Positions 54,401-64,000 of a DNA stretch of 64,000 bases are shown here, piece by piece. The stretch's first letter is position 1, and the number at the start of each line of letters is the position of its first letter. Origin of the DNA: Astrothelium macrocarpum (taxonomy: Eukaryota; Ascomycota; Dothideomycetes; Trypetheliales; Trypetheliaceae); assembly GCA_021030915.1 (NCBI GenBank), contig JAGEMR010000061.1, positions 1 to 64,000 on the forward strand, given 5' to 3'. The position numbers were made by a program, and so were the translations under genes. The notes beneath the pieces are model-generated. The model did no database searches. It saw nothing but the letters and a program-made list of their open reading frames with translations, and was not told the DNA's origin.

Positions 54401-55746
54401 TTACTCGTAAGGTTGTCAAGCAGACAGTGATGACCAACGTCTACGGGGTAACGTTTGTTGGTGCCAAGGAGCAGGTTTTGCGACAACTCGATGACCTACT
54501 TCCGGAAATGAAGAACACGATACCATTGTCCTTGTGCGCTGCGTACCTAGCTACCAACATTTTCAAAGCGCTGTCGACGATGTTTGACGGAGCACATCGC
54601 ATTCAACATTGGTTCGCACAATGTGCCGATCGCATCTCTACGTCAATCACTGCGGAACAGTTGAAACGGTTCGTAGAGCACAGCAAAGCTCCAAAGGTCG
54701 CCAAACAGCTCTCGCCGAGCAAATACAAGCGACATGCTAAACCAGGATCGAACATTCTCGGCTTCAAATCAGGCGTCATCTGGACGACACCACTTCGCAT
54801 GCCAGTTGTTCAACCTTATCGTAAATCAATTGCCAAGGTGGTTCCTACTACTCTTCAAAGCATATCCATTGTCGAACCACAGAGTTGGGATCCTGTCTCC
54901 CGCCGCAAACAAATGGCAGGATTCCCGCCAAACTTTATCCATTCTCTCGACGCTACCCACATGTTGTTGTCTGCTCTGAAATGCGATGAGCTCGGCTTGA
55001 GCTTTGCGTCTGTGCACGATTCATTCTGGACACACGCTGGGGACGTCCCTTCCATGAATCGAGTTCTCCGGGATGCCTTCATTCGCATGCATTCTGAAGA
55101 TATTGTAGGAAGGCTTGCAGCCGAATTCGAGGCACGGCATAAGGGCGGTTGGTACCAAGCGGTAGTCTACGCACGAAGCAAAGTTGGGAAGAAAATCAAA
55201 GAGTGGCGTAAAAACACATTTGAGTCTGGAGAGAGGGTCTGCAAAAAGACGGAAATACCGGAGCAAGAGCTACTCATGGAGGTGAAGCGGTTAGAGGCTC
55301 TCAAAAGCAAGGACGAAACTGTGAGGAAACAAGCTGAAGCAATGGAAACACCTGCCAGTATTTTGGCGGCGGAGGAAGACGACAAAGATGCCTTTCTCGT
55401 CCAACCCGAGACTGCAGAATTGGGAAGTCTAGATGCGCCGGACAATCGAGCGATATTAGGCTCTCTTGAGAGCGTGATTGATGGAAGCAGTGGCCAGGCT
55501 GATCAGGACTTCGACCAGACTTCGTTGACAGCGGCGCCAGAAGCACTCGAAAGTGCAACCGATCCCAAAGATATTGCAGCAGCTGACGCTGAGTCCTCGG
55601 GACGACTTCTCCTGATAAAACCGAAGAGACGGGTCAGAAGTGAACCAAAGATACATATTTGGTTACCATTGACATTCCCACCAGTCCCGCAGAAAGGTGA
55701 CTTTGATGTTTCTCGGTTGAAGGACAGTCAGTACTTCTTCTCTTAG
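51472..55746 (+). CDS. RPO41: Mitochondrial DNA-directed RNA polymerase
   Basis: A single exon of 1424 aa; the ATG at 51472 is the first in frame and gives an Arg-rich presequence (MLTRAVRRKLRRDAFRPS). The fungal N-terminal domain runs to about residue 500. The T7-like polymerase core then shows DFRGRAYPIPPYLNHMGADN, motif A in LPIHQDGTCNGLQHYAALGG (about residue 912), motif B in KVVKQTVMTNVYGVTFVGA (about 980) and motif C in VHDSFWTHAGDV (about 1182). The catalytic Asp residues are the D of HQDGTC and of HDSFWTH. It transcribes mitochondrial DNA and primes its replication, with the Mtf1 factor. The C-terminus has an extra acidic linker (about 1290-1390) before the conserved-looking end DVSRLKDSQYFFS. 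Confidence 0.96.
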   Translation: MLTRAVRRKLRRDAFRPSVPAAFEQLRLPWLCPAVYGQRATATSKAAANDEVHPRKRRKSVGHGASSSRHQSTVAQLEFQEPYQFSPLPFPDPSTSTWPADAQQDNSHPLSYLQPLDPSETIHIDESTKTPDSLPRVLFSTGRSLSDMLQYMEVCARAGYLERAEKLLHRIERYYSSGSKELRMAHNVILREMIGNAIRSSDGSGYRFAQRHFETRMSAQGIDIDAHSLATLINGCLLLLTGRQRERTIKRYLEYADSRQLEVFDKDLYDETQYAMLQEITQSGFHSSSTPNSAEIAESIKMEEVGRKSAPADFLPEVRSVQLKGLGLKALKKSLEAISNDNVQDEDLVELSREHNEGQTMDTASARQIMIEQNATSAALERWRVENDTMKKMGISTTLHTKAMSSLMWEWHTNLVPALKEEIENVRVSMAKDLPRNSDVRQQYGPFMESVNPEKLSALTIIHVLNMLGIQGAAAGLRLANITKTLGTQVEIESDLEAIGGARPLDQLRKLSGKRRAKFNMRLQIARFEPRGHRVVKHIMQNSAGAPDTATVNASTQGLKWSADVKVKLGAVLVSKLLDTAKISVSKEHPKTKEMVTQLQPAFYHAYHYQQGRKLGRIAANPALVEKLSSEPPRGLLAKRLPMIVEPRPWTGYAEGGYFSDPVTIVRQKAPDNVQRSYTQAAISRGDMDQVFAGLDVLGKTAWRINQDVLKVQIQAWDTGEGIAKFAPENPDVVYPAEPPKDASRYTLFNYRKTKEGIENEKNGFHSQRCFQNFQLEIARAYRDQVIYFPHNVDFRGRAYPIPPYLNHMGADNTRGLLVFAQGKELGEHGLRWLQVHLANVFGYDKASLQGRVDYTMEHLPDIRDTVLDPLGGKRWWLKGEDPWQTLAACFELTKALDSPDPIKFVSHLPIHQDGTCNGLQHYAALGGDKLGATQVNLEPGDRPADIYTAVAEMVRDQCSKDAEDGHKYAKIVQSKITRKVVKQTVMTNVYGVTFVGAKEQVLRQLDDLLPEMKNTIPLSLCAAYLATNIFKALSTMFDGAHRIQHWFAQCADRISTSITAEQLKRFVEHSKAPKVAKQLSPSKYKRHAKPGSNILGFKSGVIWTTPLRMPVVQPYRKSIAKVVPTTLQSISIVEPQSWDPVSRRKQMAGFPPNFIHSLDATHMLLSALKCDELGLSFASVHDSFWTHAGDVPSMNRVLRDAFIRMHSEDIVGRLAAEFEARHKGGWYQAVVYARSKVGKKIKEWRKNTFESGERVCKKTEIPEQELLMEVKRLEALKSKDETVRKQAEAMETPASILAAEEDDKDAFLVQPETAELGSLDAPDNRAILGSLESVIDGSSGQADQDFDQTSLTAAPEALESATDPKDIAAADAESSGRLLLIKPKRRVRSEPKIHIWLPLTFPPVPQKGDFDVSRLKDSQYFFS

Positions 55747-58700
55747 ATTTGATACCCAAACATACACTTCATGTGAATCCAAGCACATAAAATGCTTATA
55801 TTCTGGATTGGACTTTCGATTTTCTTGTATATTGAACATTTCTTATTGAAAAGAAATCCTTGTGAAGGATGTCTATTACTATCAATACTGCATTTACTGG
55901 TGTGAGTTATGGAATTCGGCGCGTACAGGACCTTCACAACTCCCCTGTACAAAATTCATGGATGTATATTGTATAGTGGATGGATGTGTACTCTATGATA
56001 TTTTGGGCTGTGTAGAGATGTATGCGTGTACTTAGACATCAACGAACGAAACTCTTTGTTGTATTCTATACCTTGTATGGTTCTCTTCACGCCTGAATTG
56101 AGCTGATGGGCCAATTTCAGTACTGGAACTTGCTCCTCACGGAAGCTGGTCCAGAGCAGATTGACAGAACCATCGACCAGCACTCGCAAAATCTACAGAG
56201 GCGCAACTGTAGACCGCCATAAAGGATCCGCCAATAATGCTGATCACACCGACTGCTTATGTAAACAGACAACAATGGTGGTGTGATTTTCTCTTTTTCC
56301 AAGGCAAGGAGGAACATCAGAGCATTTGCAATGACCGACATGGGATCTCGACGACTTCTAAGCAGAGTATAACCTTTATTGTACGCTGGCGGTATAACGG
56401 AGTGGTTATTGCAGTCAAAATCCGGATTTCCATATCTTTTGAGTTTCGGATTACCTTCATTTCTTTCGGTCTTTTAATTCAGCCATTATAGTCGGGCTGT
56501 TTTCAACGACTGGTCCTGGAATGAATGAGCTTCTTAAGCACGCAAGATTGCCGTATTTTGCCATGTACAGATTCGGCGTAGGGCTTATTCAACTTATCAA
56601 CTCGTGGGTGCCTATCCGGTCGTCCGCGTCGGTGGTGAGAAAGCGGAGAAAACAGTCGGGCGATTTCATGCTGAAACGTGCTGTGAGCTTGAAGCATTCG
56701 CAGGAAGCTCGTGGCACTAGTTATGCGCTCCTGCCCATTATCAGTAATGTACGATGGTCGTGGATCGTTTCCGAGTTCGGGTTTGACAGCTGATACGACG
56801 AGGTGTATCCCTACGGGTCTGGGCAGGGGCAACGGATACGAGGGGGAGTTCGGCACAGCGAGCCGGTAGGAAGGTATAGTATCGAAGTAGAGCCTAGTGT
56901 GCTGGCAATGATCTTCATTGCAGATGAGATCGAGTGCAGTAACTAATCACACGATTGACTGCGTAAGGTGTGGTCGGGTTCGGCGCTTTTTAAGGAAAGC
57001 AGGGTTCAGGGTGAGGATATGTCTTGCAGTGAAGACGTCATTTGCAAATCTCCACATTTCTTCCCTAAAGTTGGTCTTCAGGACCCGGGACACCGTAACA
57101 GACGGTCCGTGACGCCGTGATACTGCAGGCTGCATATGAGGGTTGCCATTCTGGTGGGTGGTTGTGGTGGGATGTCAAAGCGCAGTTCATCCGAGCGAAC
57201 CGTTGGGGCAGGGGATAGATAACCTTGCCAAAACGTTCGCTTAAACCCGACTAGTTTGATACCAGAGAAAGGCTGAAGGATTCGGATGCTTGCGGATGCG
57301 TTATCAGATTGACCTTCTTTCCAACATAGTTTTGCACTAGAATCATATACATCACGTGGACGGGATGGGAAATTAAAACATATGATTGTAGCGTTCGCTG
57401 ATGTGCAATAATCTCGATGGTTGAGTAGTGCTGCAGCAGTATAAGGGATGGCGCGCAAGTCCAAGTAGCATCATACCGGGGAAGAGTACGAAGATTATCC
57501 AAAGCACTTTTTGTATTTTAAGCAGAGCAAGTCGTGCCATCAAAATTAGCTCACCAGTGCCGAATACACGAGTACTTACCGACTTTATGGAATGCAGGAG
57601 GTTGGATCGGCGAGATTTCGGTATGCGTCAATCGAGCTGTATCTTGAAGGATCAATAGGCTTCGATAATCATCCACAAGCTCCATTGAGATTTAGTGCGG
57701 TAATTTCCATGGGCTGTTGCTACATGAGATCGTTTCGATTGGCGCTTACGAATAATGTGATTGAAATTACTGGAAGCTCAGTGGCTTGATCTCCAGATGG
57801 TCGAGTTGACGTCCAGTTTAGTGTCTTGTTCTGAAATGTGCTGGTGTCTCTAGACAACTTCCAGATTAGATTCCATGTATTATTAGTCGGACTTGGCACA
57901 GGACGGGAGTGCATATCACACGACCTTTGCGAAGCATTGTGGCTTGCTAATTTGAACGCGGAGACATCTATATTACGTATTCAACACTGTATTTTTCGAT
58001 AAATTCCGCATTCGTTTTGATCTGAGACACACTACTCACACAATGTCGTCTTTCCTTTCGCGGTTCCGTATGTAGAATTATGTCTGAATAGCTTTGTGAT
58101 TTGGGACGTGACGGGACTTTACGAAAGCTTTATGAAAGCTTTACGTCAGCAGTGCGCGATCTGAGATGGCCCTTCACGAGCTGTAGCGCATTGTGTCTCA
58201 TGCCATCACGACTATCCTGTGGCGTAACACCAGCAGACCGCCCCACCCTATTACATCGTTTTGGTGCAACAGCGGATCGTTCACTTGTGCGACTTGACGA
58301 TGCTAGTGATACAGCCTATTGCCAAAGCTTTGGTGATAGAGTAATGGCCCGAAATGGCAGATAGGGGAAGACGAAGGAGCACGTGTTTCGTCCAGATCGA
58401 GACGCGACTTTCACGTTAGTACGTTTTCTAGATCATGTCCCTCCAGGGAGAGCGCGTGCAGCTAGTCGAGACCTAAACGTGACTACGGCAAGCCACCGGA
58501 ACAAATAAATTGCAGCAAAATCTCTATTGAAGGAATGTTATACACTCTGCCATACTGTGGACAACACAAGGGGCCTGAGACTTTTTGAAAACCTCCTGGA
58601 AGCTAAATTACCAGCAGACCTGGCCTGCCTCTGTGGTAACATCGCTATTGGGATACGTGCATATCTCCACATGCTGTGCTGTGATTTGAGCACCGTTGCG

Positions 58701-60014
58701 GTGGCACCTTGGCGGCCTCTTCGTCCCGTTCCCGACAAAATTTGGTGCTGGGTGCCAGGGCCTTGGATCAGCCAGCCCAAGCTGCTAAGGTACGGAGTAC
58801 CTATGCGACTGAGTCCGTGGGGCCTTTGACTACTTACCCGACTTCCGATCATATTCAAACACTCTATCTATAACGAACCGCGGGGAAGTTGGGCATCTCG
58901 TGTGGACTTACCAGGTCGCCCGGATACGAGAAGCTTCGGCCTGACCGCGCAATGGCAAAACTTTGTTGCCAAAGGGTGGTATTTCCATGCGTCTCTGGTG
59001 TTTTCCTGGCAAAAAGAGTGGGCACGGTGACACCTGTGCTGGGATCGGTCACAGCAGAGGCAAGTTCCGTTAGCCGGTGGCTAGGGGTTAGCCAGCTTTA
59101 GCTTTGCTTGATGCGTCTGTAAGTCAGGGTGTCAGGACGGCCTCGGCTTGACCTGGCTTGAGCAGGCTTGAGCGGGCTTGCGCTGGGGGACAGATGGAGT
59201 CGCCGCCCTAAGCCGGAGAGTCTGAACGCTAAGTGCGGGAAAGAGACCGGGCATGCTCATGGACCAATGTCCAGCAGCGCCAGTACCAGGGCTCGAGTTG
59301 AAATGTCGCTACCGAATCATCCTCCGACCCCAGTTCCCAGTCCCCGCCGTCGCTGTTTGCCGTGCTGCGAATCCATCTTTCTGGTCCTCTCGAGCGTGCT
59401 ATCGTCTGTTGAACAATCTGCCTGTACTCCCCTACTTTTCGCCGGCCCTGCCTGCCTTGGCTGTCCAGTACGCTCCCTTTTTTCCTTCCGCACGCGGCTA
59501 TCCGTCCTCCAATCTGCGCGCTCTGCCAGGGGGGGAAACCTTGCTTGCCCATCCCAGACTGAAGATCGGCTGTGTCTCGCTTCCTGCTGCTCGGTTCTCA
59601 CCTCCAGTGCCCGAAATATCACCCATCCCCACATTACAAAAACTGGAGCACGCCAGTGCCTGACGTTTGGAACCTTCAACCGGCGACTGGGAGCCCTTGA
59701 GTGGACGCTCCCAAACCTACGTTCAAGGATTGCAAAGCCATTGGAGACCGCTCATGTTCGCCAACGCCGTTACTGCTACTACTCTATTTGTACAGTCACC
59801 CTCTAAAAAAGTCGCCAGTCTTCAACGAGGATCAAATCTGTTTCGTTAATCCCACTCTCTGTTATCTTGTCATACTTTATAATCTTAGGTCAGAAAGTGG
59901 AGATATCCAACCATCCCATTTGCTTTTTCCACGGGACGGGACGACTTGGCAGGGTTGCCTATGCATCTTCCACAGTTCTACCTCTAGCACTTTCCTTTAC
60001 AACTCATCGGCGCC
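55747..60014. other. Gene-poor 4.3 kb interval
   Basis: No recognisable gene. Frames at 56503-56856, 57078-57464 (minus) and 59168-59806 (plus) have no domain and overlap one another, so I leave them out. The segment 59100-60014 is probably promoter and 5' UTR of the zinc-ribbon gene; it is G-rich at 59110-59230 and then pyrimidine-rich, the reverse order of the five skew patches. An unrecognised spliced gene or non-coding RNA cannot be excluded. Confidence 0.4.
59141..59186 (+). repeat. Short tandem decamer repeat
   Basis: Four consecutive 10-base units each ending ggcttg (59141-59180), with a partial fifth. It lies upstream of the zinc-ribbon gene. Confidence 0.8.
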
Positions 60015-61288
60015 ATGAGTTCTGAAGCGCCAGGCGGTGGTGGTGATCGTCACGGAAGAAGAGCTAGCATTGGTAATTTAATTAAGAGGGTGAGAACTGT
60101 TATGAGGAGGAAGAGTTCTACACCTGATGCTACTCAGGTTGGGGAAAGCTCTAGGACCGGTGCAGTTGCAACCTCAGCACCAGAAGAACAGATTGCTGCC
60201 AGGTGAGTTGTCGTTACCATTCTCAATCCAAGAATCTTTTTTTTTTTCTTTAAGGAAACGAGTTACATGCCTACCATGTTCACTCTACAATTACAAATGG
60301 TCTTGATATCTGGACTTTGATGTGACTAATTCATTGCACAGTTCCCAATCATCCCAGAGAGGTATACAATCTGGATCACCCATCGACGTCGATGTTAGCG
60401 GCGAGGATCCAAGAGTGCCACTTCCTCCAACTCGCAATGCTGCCCAGCAAGATCGGCTCCGGCAATTATTGGCGAAATATGGCATTGAAATAGATCCGGA
60501 CGACCCTCTTATGACCAACACACAACAATTTCCCGACAGAATCCACAAGCCAATTCGTATGCGAGTCCACCGTACCTGTCATCGTTGTAAGACAACGTTT
60601 GGCCCAGACAAGGCCTGCCTCAACTGCCAACATCGCAGATGCACCAAATGTCCACGCTACCCTACAAAGAAATCGAAAAAGCAAAAATTGGATGCTATTA
60701 CTTTGCCTACCGGAAGAAAAGACAGTCCAGAGCCGCCTTCTGGCGGAGCCCCAAAGCGGACGAGGAGAGAGGATACCAACATCCACAAACCAGCACGGCC
60801 GGCTGTCAGCCGTTTCTGTCACAAGTGTGAGACACAGTTTGATCCTCCTAATCAAAGCACTTGTCAAAATTGCGGTCACAACCGTTGCACGCGATGTTTA
60901 CGAGAACCAATGAAGTCGAAACGTTGGCCGGACGCTTACGCTCGAGACGAACTCTCTGATGAAGGGGACAAGCGAATAACACCAGACCGTGTTTACAGGA
61001 AACCAAAAACGCGTGTCAAGTGGTTTTGCGAGAAATGTGGAGATGGTTTTCTGGCAAACTCAAAGTCATGTGAAAAGTGCGGGCATGAGCGCTGTGAATC
61101 TTGTAAACGTGTACCGTACGTTTTCAAATCCTTCTTTGGATGTATTCCGAAACTAACAACCATCTAGTCCAAAGAAAGTTCGACAGAGCATTAATCCAGA
61201 TGTCTTTGCAGCAGTCGAGGCAAAGCTAGCGGAGCTCAATCTTGGGACAATAAATGCACCTACTACGGTTACAGTCACAGTGCCATGA
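60015..61288 (+). CDS. Protein with three Cys4 zinc-ribbon-like modules
   Basis: Exons 60015-60202, 60342-61115 and 61168-61288 encode 360 aa. The first 63 residues are basic (GNLIKRVRTVMRRKSS). Three repeats of the same short module follow: CHRCKTTFGPDKACLNCQHR, CHKCETQFDPPNQSTCQNCG and CEKCGDGFLANSKSCEKCGH. Each is followed by RCxxCxR/K-x-P, so the pattern is CxxC...CxxC-H-x-RCxxC and each probably binds zinc. The linkers are Lys/Arg/Pro-rich. Such modules are common in unnamed fungal proteins; DNA, RNA or protein binding in the nucleus is inference. The C-terminus is short and hydrophobic-polar (AAVEAKLAELNLGTINAP). Confidence 0.8.
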
Positions 61289-62977
61289 TCATTTGCACAT
61301 TCACGAATCAGCCACGAATCACGACGAACATTATTCTTCTCGGACTTTATCGTCATAGAGCAGCTTGATGATTGTTTACATTTCAGCCTCATACCCAATT
61401 TAGCTTTTGCCCTGCATAGCGGGAATCTGCTGACAGCTCAGCGATTGATGCGTTCAGCGATTTGATGGTCGTATAGTGTAATTAGCGCGGCTTGCTTTTC
61501 ATCTTTCACATGAAAATTACCAACAGTGCAGAGACGTCTTGACTCGACTCGATGCATCACCGAAGAATGCTCCTGCTGGAGCGGCCTTCCAACTCGGTTC
61601 ATGTCTCGGGATTCGCATAACTTGCATCTCTACAGACTAAAGTAGAATTCTAAGCCGGGTGGCCTGATCAAGCACACAGTCGCCCGGACTTGATTTAGGC
61701 CTTTGCCATCATGGCAGTTGAGAGAAATGTGATCTTCCTGCAGAATCGCTTACCCACACCCAAAAAGCAAAACAACAAGAAATAGCTCGAAAGCACGACC
61801 GATACATGCTGCACCTCAGGCGAAGAACCCCAACCGTCCAGAGGCCCGCTCTCGCCGGACTGCGATCCGTTAGACGGACCACAAGGTCAGAAATCAGTCG
61901 AGAGGTGGGTCCATTAACCCAAAGCCAACTCCCGTCGTAGCCGTAGTGAAACAGCGCGACGGAAAGACGGGCGGGTCGATTTGGCGGCAGTGTCGGGAGC
62001 GGGCCGGGTCGACTCGAGAAGAGCTTTGAATTTTTAGAAGACCAAGTTTGATTTGTGGGAAAAGTGCAGCTATAGCTGGTCCGTGACGCAAATATTAATG
62101 TCCTTCTCTTCCGAATGCGCGACTACTGAAGTCTTCACCTTGTATGAAGATGCATGAGAATGATTAAACAAGTTCTTCGTGGTGCTTCACATGTGCAAGG
62201 AAATGCTGATTGTGATCCATGTGGCCCCGATCTTGTCCATAAGATTGACCGCTAGATACGGATGGTTTGGGCAGGAGGACAAGCAAGTGCAGTGCTCTGA
62301 TGGCTGTTCCTGTTCAAACGCCAAGGATCGGCCACTTTTTTTTTTCCTCTTTGAACCCCTGCAAGATCACAAAACTACGCAAGCTATAAGTGCCGGCCCA
62401 GAATATTGGATCCGCAAGCCACCTGCGACCTCACACGGGCTCGCCCAAGGGACCCAATCATCCAATACATATGAATGACTCCTGTTCCACAGCAATTTGC
62501 TCGCCACATGGCCGCATGCGGTGCAACTAAGCGCATGAGGACGGCATGAGGCAGCACAAACTCCAACGGCGCTGTGCGTCGTTGGTTCTTCCGCGTTCGA
62601 GCCATCCACACTGCTTCACCCAAACGGCAGGATGCTGCTGCAATGAGATTACCGGTTCAATGGACGATGGGCTGACTACTTGATGCAGCCTGGTGCATTA
62701 GCTGGTCTGCGCGTCCGCGGGGAAGTAGCAGCAACAGCTCCGGGTTCGTTACGAACTGCTCGCATATCATCCCATGCAATCCGAATGTGTAGTTGTTATC
62801 GACGGGGCTGAGTAGTTTATTGCCTAGAGAGAGCATGAGGTGACGACGTCAGATTGAATGCTGCGCTGTGAGCAAAGCGCTGGCTTTCAGGTTACTTTCT
62901 CCGCGAGTCTGCCAAATTCCATCTACGTGTTCAATATCCCACGCCCGCCAAAAATTTCCGTCAAGTCCCTTTGACCT
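61289..62977. other. Intergenic, nothing recognised
   Basis: About 1.7 kb between the 3' ends of the zinc-ribbon gene (plus) and the methyltransferase gene (minus). Frames on both strands are short and without domains. A ten-base T run lies near 62340. Confidence 0.4.
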
Positions 62978-64000
62978 TCAAAGTTTTTGAAAAAGCAAAA
63001 GCGTCAGGGCAGTGCCAAGCGGCAAAGTGCCGTTCTCGTCTGGACCCATGCCCGCTGCCTTTCGTAAGATCTTCATGGACTGGACGAGAATGTCTTCATC
63101 GGTGCCTGCCAGATCTGGATGTGCTCTCCGCCACGCGATGAACTGACTTGACGTTGACAATACAGCTTCCATTTGCTTGATCGTAACATGCTTGGATCCT
63201 CCGAGAAAGTCGTCTCGATCACCAAAATTACCATCATAGTCCCACTCCTGGCGCATGAGCTTTCCCTGAGGAAAAGCGGAGACAGGTGGGTCAATTTGCC
63301 AAGGGAGTTCAAGATCTCTATACTGGTCAAGGATGATGTGGTTACCTTTTACGGCATGTGCACCGTTATCTACCATCTCAAATTCTTTCATTGTTTCAGT
63401 AATGATGGCATATCTAGGATGCTTGGGATCTAGAAAAAATGTGCAGCCGTTAGTTTTCAAACATGTCAGGAAGGAGAAAATCGAGGGATCCCTCGTTCCA
63501 TCTCCTGATCTTTGCTCAACGTACGACAGTGAATGCGTCCTGGACACCAAAACGCCACTGTCCCCCCGGACTTGACGACTTTTGCAGCAACAGGCCAAAA
63601 TTCGGGCATAGTGAACCAATGAGCCTTTCGAAATTCATCAGACCATGCACATTTGAATATTAAACAGTCGACTAAGCAGAACACTATTCGGATGAGATGA
63701 TAAGGACGACTTACGCTAGTTGCGGCGGTCAACACATCCACAGACTCTGCCTCTAACCCCGCAATCTTGTCAAGCGCTTCTGCTGTTGAGACCTCAAATC
63801 GAATGGGCTGTCCAGTCTTACTCAGTCCCCCCAGTTGCCTAGCCTTCTCAATCATCTGCTCACTGGGGTCTGCTCCGATCACTTCATCAAACTTTGGCGC
63901 CATGTCTCGGGTGGCCTTGCCAGGGCCACAGCCAACATCGAGCAGCTTGTTGAAGGACCCACCCTGAGACGCATGATGGTCGAAGATGAACTGAAAGAGC
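62978..64000 (-). CDS. SAM-dependent methyltransferase, trans-aconitate-methyltransferase-like (5' end beyond window)
   Basis: Exons from the right edge to 63715, then 63525-63624 and 62978-63429, join in phase across introns of 90 and 95 nt. The visible N-part has FQFIFDHHASQGG and then motif I NKLLDVGCGPGKATRDM, the acidic residue of motif II in EVIGADPSEQMIEKAR, VDVLTAATS followed by AHWFTMPEFWPVAAKVVKSG, and GTVAFW. The C-terminal part (ITETMKEFE, LPWQIDPPVSAFP, MRQEWDYDG, IKQMEAVLSTSSQFIAWRRA) fits the fungal Tmt1-like class-I methyltransferases, which methylate small carboxylic acids such as trans-aconitate. The start codon lies outside the window. The substrate is an inference from family resemblance. 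Confidence 0.85.

Noticed and set aside
56503..57464. Minus-strand frames of about 115-130 codons
   Set aside because: Overlapping frames on both strands, no recognisable motif, no convincing splice continuation.
59100..59570. Possible sixth skew patch
   Set aside because: Order is G-rich then pyrimidine-rich, the reverse of the five patches, and weaker; probably promoter/UTR composition.
59168..59806. 212-codon + strand frame upstream of the zinc-ribbon gene
   Set aside because: Low-complexity Ser/Leu/Pro/Arg content and competing open frames on both strands suggest GC-driven chance openness in promoter/UTR DNA.
1..64000. CRISPR array, rRNA or phage genes
   Set aside because: No regularly spaced direct repeats, rRNA motifs or phage-type genes; the DNA is eukaryotic nuclear.

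Overview
This 64 kb window is nuclear DNA of a filamentous ascomycete (Pezizomycotina, possibly Leotiomycetes; the class is inference). Three things point there: short GT-AG introns of about 48-105 nt, complete orthologues of fungal housekeeping genes, and AT-rich transposons decayed by C-to-T mutation as expected from RIP. No bacterial, viral or organellar gene was recognised. Intron positions were placed by eye from splice signals, reading phase and protein continuity.

Region 1 (1-14.2 kb) is an AT-rich, mobile-element compartment. It holds a Fot1/pogo-type element (1 to about 1836), the 5' end of a second pogo-like transposase (about 2281-2520), and a 3.5 kb Tc1/IS630-type element with 169-bp terminal inverted repeats and two convergent, mutated ORFs (7112-10609). 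Between them lie a spliced gene for a small secreted Cys-rich protein (2921-3818) and a secreted berberine-bridge-type FAD oxidase (5113-6760). Beyond them lies a nuclease-fold-like gene interrupted by an in-frame TAA (11920-13408).

Region 2 (14.2-64 kb) is ordinary gene-rich DNA. In order it holds: an F-box protein; an orphan 606-aa disordered protein; a YMR226C-type dehydrogenase; ESF1 (18S rRNA processing); an EF-hand external NAD(P)H dehydrogenase; the vacuolar TRP channel YVC1; URA2 (CPSase-ATCase, start of pyrimidine synthesis); an EIF1AD-like protein; an MFS transporter; an aldo-keto reductase; a spliced 55-aa membrane protein; a cis-CaaD-like tautomerase; a longin R-SNARE; MDV1 (mitochondrial fission); ARO7 (chorismate mutase); a retinol-dehydrogenase-like SDR; RPO41 (mitochondrial RNA polymerase); a zinc-ribbon protein; and a partial methyltransferase running off the right edge. 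Several act in mitochondria (NDE, MDV1, RPO41) but they are not co-directional and no cluster is implied.

The most unusual signal cuts across genes. Five GC-rich patches of about 0.7-1 kb (centres near 17.05, 23.9, 26.96, 36.0 and 45.0 kb) each switch abruptly from C-rich to G-rich on the + strand, whichever strand the host gene uses. This strand-symmetric pattern is not explained by coding and suggests meiotic break sites with biased repair, or replication-initiation sites. A second surprise is that URA2 appears to lack the whole dihydroorotase-like domain between its CPSase and ATCase parts, and the junction lies next to the start of one of these patches.
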